NCBI GenBank assembly: GCA_003557485.1
Contig: PWOI01000030.1
Span: 1 to 7,716 of the forward strand
From: Elusimicrobiota bacterium
Lineage (GTDB): Bacteria > CG03 > SLGR01 > PWQF01
Direction: 5' to 3'
Length of the DNA: 7,716 nucleotides
Shown one piece after another: positions 1 through 5,581 of this stretch; the first letter of the stretch is position 1, and each line of letters starts with the position of its first letter. The notes under the pieces are model-generated. The model was not told the origin of the DNA and did not search any database. It saw only the letters and a list, made by a program, of their open reading frames with translations. Both the position numbers and the translations under genes were made by a program.

Positions 1-280
1 AACCTATACCGCCGCGGTTTTCTCTTACGCGGCATGCACCTCTCCGGCCTTCTGCAAGCTCACACTCTTTAGGACAGAGAACACATTTAACTTTTCCGGA
101 ACCCAATGTGCGGAACCATTCTGAACGCTTTGCTTTTATAAGCCCTTTGCTGGCGCCGGGAATTGAGTCCTGAAGCGCCCGGCATACACCAGTCCCCAAA
201 ACACCTGCTGCAAAAGCTGCACCGCAGGCGCCGGCGGCGTATTTTATAAAATTGCGTCTTTCAAATTTTTTTTCTGCCAT
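1..280 (-). CDS. AmmeMemoRadiSam-type radical SAM protein with twin-arginine-like leader (partial, N-terminal 93 residues)
   Basis: The frame opens with ATG at 280-278 and runs open to the window edge, so only the N-terminus is present. An AAGGG ribosome-binding site sits a few bases upstream of the ATG. The first part reads MAEKKFERRNFIKYAAGACG, followed by an alanine/glycine-rich stretch: RRNFIK then a weakly hydrophobic segment, which looks like a Tat signal. After it comes a cysteine-rich block with CVLCPKEC, ELAEGRRGAC and RVRENRGG. This pattern (Cys-x2-Cys-x3-Cys, then Cys before VREN) is the N-terminal signature of the PflA-like AmrS family (COG1180), annotated as the radical SAM member of the AmmeMemoRadiSam system, whose biochemical role is unknown. 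The CX3CX2C motif that binds the catalytic iron-sulfur cluster would lie beyond the edge and is not seen. The gene overlaps the 3' end of the preceding spermidine-synthase-like gene by 37 bases, suggesting coupled expression. Family fairly confident; export is inference. Confidence 0.8.
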   Translation of the reverse strand, partial: MAEKKFERRNFIKYAAGACGAAFAAGVLGTGVCRALQDSIPGASKGLIKAKRSEWFRTLGSGKVKCVLCPKECELAEGRRGACRVRENRGGIG

Positions 281-2679
281 ATTACCCTTACTATTAATAT
301 TAATAAAAAAGCTGCAACTCCCGCAAACATAGCCAGGAAACAACAGGTCGCTATACCCATAACCGGAGCTATAAAAACGCTAGCTGCCAGAGCTCCGATA
401 CAGGCTCCCATAAGCTCAATTCCGTAAACATATCCTGCAGATTTTTCCGCACTTGTTCCTGTGATTAAAAGGCATTCGGCAGCCAGAGGAAAATCCATTC
501 CATTTACAAGGCCTGCCGTAAATGTAAACAGAGCAAAAAGTATAAAAACCGCACCTGGATAGCGCATTCCTCCTGCTTCCGGAAGCAGAAATGCAAGAAG
601 CCCTGCCAGAATAGCTATAAGAAGCTGGAGACTAGCCAGTGTACTAAGATTTGATTTATCTTTTATATACCTGTTAGAAATATACGTACCAAACGAAAGA
701 CCGAACATAAAAAGGGCTATTATCAGGCCAACTGTTTCATATACAAATCCGTATATGCTCTGAAAAGAAAAAATAAGGGCTATCTGAAGCATCATAGTAG
801 AAAAGCCGGTTGTAAAGACCGCAAAAAGAACAGAAAATCTGACCGGCGCTTCGGAATCCTCCCGTTTCGGATAAATCCGCATAAGAATAAGGATCAGGAA
901 CGGGAGAAGAGTAAAAGGCAAAAACCGGTTAAAGTTTACTTCCTGAAGTAACTTAAAAGTCTGGGTTTTCCCGGCTCGGGTAAGCTGTTCCCAGAACATC
1001 AGCGTGTAATAATATCCTATAGGCCTGAAATCGGAGTTTATGAAAAAACGCTCCGAAACAGAAGGAAGGCGTTTTTCTTCCTCAATCTGTTTTTCTAAAG
1101 TAGGGGGCATAACAGGACCGGGCCTGGGCCCTTCAATATGAGCATCAGGGCTGCGGCCGTGGTTCCGGAGAACCCAGTTTACCCTTCGGATTTGAGAGTC
1201 CTGCAGAAATGAATAGAAATATGCCCCTGAAAAACCTTTTGTGCGGATCCCGCGGCTCGAAAATCTCTCAGAGAGCTCTGATGCATCAACTGTTATTTCT
1301 CCTTTTTCATCTGAAGCTATAAAAAACATAAACCGCTCGCCGGCCGCAAGAACCTGGGGGAAAACACTCTTTAGGGTGTGGTATATTGCAGTATTACGGT
1401 TTGCTATTGCTCTGCCTCTAAGGTCTGGAGTTGATACCACCCCGGTAACCAGTACCCCGCCCGGATTCAACACTCTGCTTATCTCACTGAAAAACTCTTC
1501 TGTATAAAAACGGTTAAGCACGGCAGTAGCAGGATCCGGAAAGTCTACTATAACCATATCATATGAATTCCGAAGGGTTTTTATAAAAAGCCGGCCGTCA
1601 GCGTGTATCAGGTTGACATCTTCACGTTGAAGCGTATCAAAAGTAGAACGTGAAACATAAGGCAGGGCAGCATCTGTAAGAACCCTGTCCAGCTCCAAAT
1701 AATCAATTCTTTCAACGGGATAAAGGGCCAGCTGGCTTAATATTCCTCGCAGTCCGCCGCCTACCAGAAGAACTCTTACCGGGTTTTGGTGCTGCATCAT
1801 TGACAGATGAGTAAAAAGAAATGCATCCTGTTCTTCCAGGTCAGAGAGTATTTTATCGGGGCCTGCCGTACTGAATACAAGGTGCCCGCTCTGAAAGAAA
1901 CTGTACTGGCCATGAAGCTCTGCTACAGAAACAGTTCCGTGTTTTGAATTACGAACTTCAACGAGCCTGTGATTGGGCGCAAAGTTGTTCCACTGCAGAG
2001 CGTAACCCCATTCATCCACACTTCTCAAAAGAAAGAATCCCACTGCAAATAGAGGCAAAAGAAGAAGCATACGGCGGCTCATAATAAATGCTGCCCCGGC
2101 CATTAATGTTCCTGCAAGAAAAGCGGACTGAAGAGGAGTAAGATAATGAACCATCAGGAAGGTAAAAAGAACGCCTCCGATCATATTTCCGGCGGCCTCT
2201 CCCATATAAGTGAAACCTGCTCCGGAAGTGTCATTTACCCCTTTTTTCTTTCTTCTTATTTTTGCAAGTACAACAAACTGAACTCCAAGAAGGATGCAGA
2301 CAGGCGCTGCAACAATAAAACACGATAAAAGTATATCGTAAAGAGAAAGGTATGCACCTGGAATAATATCAAAAAAACCCCTCAACGTTCTTATAACCAG
2401 TATCGTAGCAGGAAGAAAAACAACTATTCCCGCAGCGCTGAATTTAAATAAAACCTCAGGATTCGGAAACCGGTCGGAAACAAATCCCCCAATAAAGCTT
2501 CCTGCCGCTACCCAGACCATCCAGGCGGCAAGTATTATTCCTATTGTAAGTTCATTCCCCTGAAAGGCCATAAGAAACTCACGCAGAATGAGTACCTGTC
2601 CGACCTGGGAAACAAATCCCAGTAACAGAACCGACAAAGCGCTGCCCGGGATTGTTTTATTTTTTATTTTTCTCTGCAC
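244..2679 (-). CDS. Membrane-embedded spermidine synthase-like protein (transmembrane / aminopropyltransferase domain / transmembrane)
   Basis: This 811-residue protein has hydrophobic membrane segments at about residues 11-220, a soluble Rossmann-type spermidine-synthase domain at about 240-460, a soluble extension to about 585, and a second membrane block at about 586-800. In the enzyme domain VLLVGGG (303-309) matches the SAM/dcSAM-binding loop, LELD (328-331) the acidic ribose-binding strand, HADGR (359-363) the adenine-binding turn and VDFPDP (378-383) the catalytic Asp loop. Canonical soluble SpeE has GGGDG and DSSDP there; this one has GGGLR and DFPDP. Substitutions of this kind occur in the fused MFS/spermidine synthase group, so polyamine synthesis is not assured. 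The start is a GTG at 2679-2677; the next in-frame upstream stop lies eight codons before it and the first internal Met is residue 37. No Shine-Dalgarno is visible, and the first 16 bases overlap the end of the upstream metallopeptidase gene, so re-initiation is likely. Substrate unknown. Confidence 0.88.
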   Translation of the reverse strand: MQRKIKNKTIPGSALSVLLLGFVSQVGQVLILREFLMAFQGNELTIGIILAAWMVWVAAGSFIGGFVSDRFPNPEVLFKFSAAGIVVFLPATILVIRTLRGFFDIIPGAYLSLYDILLSCFIVAAPVCILLGVQFVVLAKIRRKKKGVNDTSGAGFTYMGEAAGNMIGGVLFTFLMVHYLTPLQSAFLAGTLMAGAAFIMSRRMLLLLPLFAVGFFLLRSVDEWGYALQWNNFAPNHRLVEVRNSKHGTVSVAELHGQYSFFQSGHLVFSTAGPDKILSDLEEQDAFLFTHLSMMQHQNPVRVLLVGGGLRGILSQLALYPVERIDYLELDRVLTDAALPYVSRSTFDTLQREDVNLIHADGRLFIKTLRNSYDMVIVDFPDPATAVLNRFYTEEFFSEISRVLNPGGVLVTGVVSTPDLRGRAIANRNTAIYHTLKSVFPQVLAAGERFMFFIASDEKGEITVDASELSERFSSRGIRTKGFSGAYFYSFLQDSQIRRVNWVLRNHGRSPDAHIEGPRPGPVMPPTLEKQIEEEKRLPSVSERFFINSDFRPIGYYYTLMFWEQLTRAGKTQTFKLLQEVNFNRFLPFTLLPFLILILMRIYPKREDSEAPVRFSVLFAVFTTGFSTMMLQIALIFSFQSIYGFVYETVGLIIALFMFGLSFGTYISNRYIKDKSNLSTLASLQLLIAILAGLLAFLLPEAGGMRYPGAVFILFALFTFTAGLVNGMDFPLAAECLLITGTSAEKSAGYVYGIELMGACIGALAASVFIAPVMGIATCCFLAMFAGVAAFLLILIVRVIWQKKNLKDAIL

Positions 2680-3233
2680 TTTTGATGGATAATAAACCAG
2701 TATTTAAAAAGCCCTTCTTCGTATCTTTTGTAATCACCGTACCTTTCCCTGACTATATCCCAGTACTTTTCATTATGTTTTTTTTCAATCAGGTGAGTCA
2801 ATTCGTGGTGCACAATGTATTCTATAAATTCTTCGGGAAGCATTCGGGCGTAGCTGTTTACGGTCATATTTTTTTTATGGCTCATACTAGCCCAGTTGGT
2901 GGTCATCTTTTTGACAAGTATCTTATTTACACAGAGGTTCATTTCGCCGGAAAGAATCGACACTTTTTCAACGAGCAGAGCCTTAAATTCCTTAAGAGTC
3001 CTTTTCCCGTATAGTTTCATATCGCTGCTGCTTTTAAGGGCATTCTCTATTTTTATATAATTATTATATATCCACCTATCGTGTTTTTTTATTACTTTTT
3101 TTTCATCTTTCATTTTAAGCGGAAGCACAACATGAAGCTGGCAGGTCTTGAACTCAAACCGGACATTTTTTACTTTTCTCCAGCTTGTTTTATAGGGGAT
3201 GAGTTTATCTTTTATTCTTATTGTCTTATTCAT
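2664..3233 (-). CDS. YgjP/DUF45-type (M48-like) metal-dependent hydrolase
   Basis: This 189-residue soluble protein carries HELTH at residues 143-147 and a further His at 153 (HELTHLIEKKH), the HExxHx5H zinc-binding layout of the YgjP / DUF45 (WLM-related) metallopeptidase-like family. The flanking text, PEEFIEYIVHHELTHL before and HNEKYWDIV after, fits the family well. Family members usually have R-W-G-S-C about 25-30 residues before the zinc motif; here the equivalent is N-W-A-S-M (113-117), so the Arg and Cys are missing. Physiological substrates of the family are poorly known. The start is ATG 3233-3231 with AGGA just upstream. The gene is rich in lysine codons and visibly more AT-rich than its neighbours. 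It follows the PurL-like gene after 73 bases and its last 16 bases overlap the GTG start of the membrane spermidine-synthase-like gene. Confidence 0.87.
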   Translation of the reverse strand: MNKTIRIKDKLIPYKTSWRKVKNVRFEFKTCQLHVVLPLKMKDEKKVIKKHDRWIYNNYIKIENALKSSSDMKLYGKRTLKEFKALLVEKVSILSGEMNLCVNKILVKKMTTNWASMSHKKNMTVNSYARMLPEEFIEYIVHHELTHLIEKKHNEKYWDIVRERYGDYKRYEEGLFKYWFIIHQKCREK

Positions 3234-3306
3234 ATCCTGGAGTCGTCCTGAAAATCAAAACAAACGGATTGAATATATAAAGCAGTCGTAAAGGTTTTCG
3301 TAAAAA
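3234..3306. other. 73-base intergenic gap without a recognised feature
   Basis: This is the longest stretch in the window with no gene on either strand. It separates the PurL-like gene from the metallopeptidase-like gene. Read on the minus strand it is AT-rich and includes TATATT, which could serve as a -10 element, but the hexamer at the proper distance upstream (GAAAAC) is a poor -35. No stem followed by a T-run is visible, so I see no intrinsic terminator. The last bases before the next ATG hold a short AGGA ribosome-binding site. Confidence 0.45.
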
Positions 3307-4416
3307 CTATTTTCCGCTTTTTAAAGTCTCAAGAATCTCTTCCGAAGGATTGTTAGGGATAACGGCTATTGTCTCCCCGTTATACTCAAAGGTTTCCTTA
3401 TCATCCCCGGTAATTTCACCTATAATTGCCGTGTTTTCGGTCTTAGACTTTATAGCATCCAGTACTTCATCTGCCGATTCCGGAGAAACCTGGACAAGAT
3501 AACGCGCCTGGGTTTCGCAGATAAGGATTTCCTGCGGCGTGATTTCCTGAACAGAAACAGGCACGCAGGAGAGGTCAACCTTTGCTCCAAAACCGCCATA
3601 CCTTGCGGATTCGCATACAGCAGCTCCTATTCCGGCAGCTCCCAGATCCGAACAGGCATTTATTTTCCCTGTGGCAAAGGCAGCAAGGACTGCTTCCATT
3701 GCAACTTTTTCTTCCTCAAATAAAGCCAGCGCGGGACGCATTTCATCAACGAGGCCTGCGCGGTAAAGAGTGTCGTTGCCGTCATTGCCAGTAACACCTA
3801 TTATTATAATCTTATCCCCTTCATTTTTCGCAGGCTTGGTAAGGGGTTTTTCTGTGACCAGTTTCCCTATTACCGCCACTACAATCGCGGGAACAATATC
3901 CGAGAAAGAAGTTGAAAATCCTCCCCCCACCACAAAAACATCCATCCGGGAGCACATATCTTTTACGCCTTTAATCATCAGGTTGAGTCTTTCCTGGCTG
4001 CTCATCACTTTACAATTTCCGCACTCGCAGCGTTCCGAGAACCCGCATGGGCCTACAATAACTTCCTTCTCAAGCGGCCTTGTTCCAATAAAATCCAGAA
4101 GAAAGACAGGGCGGGCGCCCATAGCGACAACATCCCTCATCGCTCCGCCGGCGCCGGTTGCCGCAGCGTCATAGGGCCTGGGCACGGCAGGTGAACAATG
4201 ACTTTCCATTTTACCTACAACAAACCCTTCCATTCCCGGCAACTGAAAAACCGCTGCATCGTCATTTGCTTCCGGCCCGACAACTAAAGCCCCCGGCCAG
4301 ACTTTTTCTACCTGACGATTTAATTCCTGAAACCCCTTGAAGTCTATGACCTTATCAATATTGTGATGCAGATGTACAAATAATCCATGCATTAAAGCTT
4401 TTTCAATAGTATTCAT
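3307..4416 (-). CDS. PurL-like AIR synthase-family protein, single unit, substrate unknown
   Basis: This 369-residue protein has the AIRS N-terminal fold at about 45-185 and the AIRS C-terminal fold at about 198-355. It most resembles the first half of PurL (FGAM synthase II): MESH (70-73), AAATGAGGAMRD (85-94), MGARPVFLLD (99-108), VVGGGF (162-167), SDLGAAGI (256-263) and TPQEILICETQARYLV (293-308). Small bacterial PurL is about 600-750 residues with two such units, so this is a one-unit paralogue and unlikely to be the purine enzyme. The PurL ESHNHPS motif is ESHCSPA here, keeping the first His only. NDDAAVF (51-57) recalls the metal/ATP Asp motif of HypE and ThiL. An insertion holds C124, C130, C132 and C135 (Cx5CxCx2C), a possible metal site. 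The start at 4416 has AAAGGA upstream. The gene begins 36 bases after tRNA-Pro(CGG). ATP-dependent activation of some substrate is inferred from the family. Confidence 0.8.
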   Translation of the reverse strand: MNTIEKALMHGLFVHLHHNIDKVIDFKGFQELNRQVEKVWPGALVVGPEANDDAAVFQLPGMEGFVVGKMESHCSPAVPRPYDAAATGAGGAMRDVVAMGARPVFLLDFIGTRPLEKEVIVGPCGFSERCECGNCKVMSSQERLNLMIKGVKDMCSRMDVFVVGGGFSTSFSDIVPAIVVAVIGKLVTEKPLTKPAKNEGDKIIIIGVTGNDGNDTLYRAGLVDEMRPALALFEEEKVAMEAVLAAFATGKINACSDLGAAGIGAAVCESARYGGFGAKVDLSCVPVSVQEITPQEILICETQARYLVQVSPESADEVLDAIKSKTENTAIIGEITGDDKETFEYNGETIAVIPNNPSEEILETLKSGK

Positions 4417-4452
4417 TTTTTCCTTTCTTTCTCTTTCAACTTAATCACTATA

Positions 4453-4530
4453 TGGTCGGGGTGGCCGGATTTGAACCGGCGGCCTCTGCGTCCCGAACGC
4501 AGCGCTCTAGCCAAACTGAGCCACACCCCG
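4453..4530 (-). tRNA. tRNA-Pro (anticodon CGG)
   Basis: The complement of these 78 bases folds as a full cloverleaf: acceptor CGGGGTG with CACCCCG, D-stem GCTC/GAGC, anticodon stem CTGCG/CGCAG with loop TTCGGGA, T-stem GCCGG/CCGGC with loop TTCAAAT, discriminator A and encoded CCA. Loop positions 34-36 read CGG, which decodes the proline codon CCG. The C1-G72 first pair and G37 are the usual bacterial tRNA-Pro identity features. Its 5' end lies five bases after the greA stop codon, and the PurL-like gene starts 36 bases after its CCA end, so it is probably released from a transcript shared with both. Confidence 0.96.
4463..4484. repeat. Exact 22-bp direct repeat, copy 1 (in tRNA-Pro CGG)
   Basis: This stretch, covering the T-arm and variable region of tRNA-Pro(CGG), is identical to 5048-5069 in tRNA-Pro(GGG). 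Including the CCA and acceptor strand, the similarity extends to 32 bases with two mismatches, and both mismatches are compensated on the opposite acceptor strand of each tRNA. The repeat reflects common descent of two proline tRNA genes rather than a mobile element. Confidence 0.9.
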
Positions 4531-4535
4531 CCGAA

Positions 4536-5009
4536 CTATCTTGTTATTTCCAGAATTTTAAACCTGACTTTGCCCGCGGGAGTTTCAATATCCGAAGTGT
4601 CTCCGGGCTCTTTCCCGAGAAGCCCTGCTGCTATCGGAGAGTCGACCGAGATTTTATCTTCAAAAGGATCAGCCTCGTCAGCCCCCACGATTGTAAAGGT
4701 TTCTTTTTCCTCCGTGTCAAGGTTAAGAAGTTTAACTGTGGCCCCGATATAAACCTTGCCGGGGTCTATTTCTTCTTCGTCAAAGATACGCGCCGATGAA
4801 AGTTTGTTGGTTATATCTTTTATTCTTATCATAGTCTGCTGAAGCATTTCTTTTGCTGCATCGTACTCAAAGTTCTCGCTCAGATCACCGTGGCCGGCAG
4901 CGGTTCCTATACGCTCTGAAATTTCAGGTTTCTTCACTTCCTGAAGATATTTAAGCTCTTCTTTAAGTTCTTCGTATTTTTTTCTTGTTAAATATGTTTC
5001 TTTATTCAT
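4536..5009 (-). CDS. greA: Transcription elongation factor GreA
   Basis: GreA binds the RNA polymerase secondary channel and stimulates cleavage of backtracked transcripts. The product is 157 residues, matching the usual length. The N-terminal coiled coil (about 1-75) holds the tip motif GDLSENFEYDAAK (41-53) with the two acidic residues, D41 and E44, that coordinate the catalytic magnesium in the polymerase. The C-terminal FKBP-like domain contains the family block SPIAAGLLGKEPGD (124-137). A longer reading from 5108 exists, but its first 33 residues are a translation of the tRNA-Pro(GGG) gene and its downstream spacer, so I reject it. The start at 5009 has a GGGGG ribosome-binding site with a seven-base spacer. 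The gene is flanked by proline tRNAs, 28 bases after one and five bases before the other, and was probably transcribed with them. Confidence 0.97.
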   Translation of the reverse strand: MNKETYLTRKKYEELKEELKYLQEVKKPEISERIGTAAGHGDLSENFEYDAAKEMLQQTMIRIKDITNKLSSARIFDEEEIDPGKVYIGATVKLLNLDTEEKETFTIVGADEADPFEDKISVDSPIAAGLLGKEPGDTSDIETPAGKVRFKILEITR

Positions 5010-5016
5010 AAATTTA

Positions 5017-5021
5017 CCCCC
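5017..5021 (-). promoter_or_regulatory. Ribosome-binding site of greA (decides the start)
   Basis: On the minus strand GGGGG stands seven bases before ATG 5009-5007. It lies in the short spacer after tRNA-Pro(GGG), which supports the 157-residue greA rather than a longer frame reading back through the tRNA. Confidence 0.7.
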
Positions 5022-5037
5022 ACAAATAAAAATAAAA

Positions 5038-5114
5038 TGGTCGGGACGGCCGGATTTGAACCGGCGGCCACTCGCCCCCCAGACGAGTGCGCTACCAGAC
5101 TGCGCCACGTCCCG
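5038..5114 (-). tRNA. tRNA-Pro (anticodon GGG)
   Basis: The complement of these 77 bases forms a cloverleaf: acceptor CGGGACG with CGTCCCG, D-stem GCGC/GCGC, anticodon stem CTCGT/GCGAG (one T-G pair) with loop CTGGGGG, T-stem GCCGG/CCGGC with loop TTCAAAT, discriminator A and encoded CCA. Positions 34-36 are GGG, decoding CCC and CCU proline codons. It carries the C1-G72 pair expected of bacterial tRNA-Pro. It lies 33 bases after tRNA-Gly(CCC) and 28 bases before greA, and shares its 3' third with tRNA-Pro(CGG) downstream. Confidence 0.96.
5048..5069. repeat. Exact 22-bp direct repeat, copy 2 (in tRNA-Pro GGG)
   Basis: Identical to 4463-4484. The two copies are 585 bases apart in direct orientation, with greA between them. 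Confidence 0.9.
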
Positions 5115-5147
5115 ACAAATAAATTAAAAAGTTCGCCCCTGAGGTAA

Positions 5148-5222
5148 TGGAGCGGGCGATGGGATTCGAACCCACGTCGTCCAGCTTGGGAAGCTGACAT
5201 TCTACCCCTGAATTACGCCCGC
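5148..5222 (-). tRNA. tRNA-Gly (anticodon CCC)
   Basis: The complement of these 75 bases folds as tRNA-Gly: acceptor GCGGGCG with CGCCCGC, D-stem ATTC/GAAT, anticodon stem TCAGC/GCTGG (outer T-G pair) with loop TTCCCAA, T-stem GTGGG/CCCAT (one G-T pair) with loop TTCGAAT, discriminator T and encoded CCA. Positions 34-36 are CCC, decoding GGG. The sequence closely resembles the Escherichia coli tRNA-Gly(CCC) as I recall it. Its first base, G1 at 5222, is also the last base of the merR stop codon TAG. Confidence 0.95.
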
Positions 5223-5581
5223 TATATCTCTCTTTCGAGAAGATCCTTTATGTCTGAAAGATCTTTTTTTATTTCCTTCAGCGTATCACTGTCTATCGTT
5301 GAATTAAAAAAAGGCATCTCTGTCTGCGCGGGCTGATTTCTTTCCTTCAACAGATGCTTTTTCGCTCCGGCGATACTGTATTTATCCTCATAAAGCAGCT
5401 TTTTTATTTTTTCAACAGTCTTCAGGTCAGCTGAAGTGTACCTCCTCTGGCCGCTTTCCCTTTTGAGGGGCCTGAGAAGATTAAATTCATCTTCCCAGTA
5501 CCTAAGCGTATGAGGAGGAACCTCTGTTATATTAGAAACTTCACCTATAGTCAAATATTTTTTTTTAGTGTAATCTGTCAT
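5222..5581 (-). CDS. Small MerR-family transcriptional regulator
   Basis: This 119-residue protein has a MerR-type winged helix-turn-helix at about 9-77: YLTIGEVSNITEVPPHTLRY, then WEDEFNLLRP and the wing residues SGQRRYTSADL. The C-terminal part (about 98-118) is a short charged helix likely to pair two subunits, and there is no effector-binding domain or cysteine set of the metal-sensing type. The regulated target cannot be read from the sequence. Small regulators of this type are commonly found beside HU/IHF genes in Deltaproteobacteria, which fits here. The start ATG 5581-5579 lies inside the HU/IHF gene (17-base overlap) and no purine-rich ribosome-binding site precedes it, so translation probably depends on ribosomes arriving from the HU frame. 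The stop codon TAG (5224-5222) shares its last base with tRNA-Gly. Confidence 0.9.
   Translation of the reverse strand: MTDYTKKKYLTIGEVSNITEVPPHTLRYWEDEFNLLRPLKRESGQRRYTSADLKTVEKIKKLLYEDKYSIAGAKKHLLKERNQPAQTEMPFFNSTIDSDTLKEIKKDLSDIKDLLEREI

Noticed and set aside
3080-3115. Long T-rich run as a possible terminator
   Set aside because: It lies within the metallopeptidase-like coding sequence, has no preceding stable stem, and simply reflects lysine codons on the minus strand.
3770-4174. 134-residue plus-strand ORF inside the PurL-like gene
   Set aside because: Low-complexity antisense shadow of a clearly conserved gene.
3307-4416. Selenide water dikinase (SelD) or the main PurL
   Set aside because: The SelD N-terminal Cys/Sec motif is absent, and the second AIRS unit of PurL is missing; motifs agree best with a PurL-like paralogue.
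4452-4799. Plus-strand ORFs starting in tRNA-Pro(CGG) and covering greA
   Set aside because: Antisense shadows of a tRNA and greA; the GFEPAAS-like start is the usual false peptide from a reversed tRNA.
5010-5108. N-terminal extension of greA by 33 residues
   Set aside because: The extra residues are a translation of tRNA-Pro(GGG) and the spacer; GreA of normal length starts at 5009 with its own GGGGG site.
5006-5200. 64-residue minus-strand ORF
   Set aside because: It is a translation across tRNA-Gly and tRNA-Pro(GGG); reading tRNA T-arms yields such GFESH/GSNPA-like peptides.
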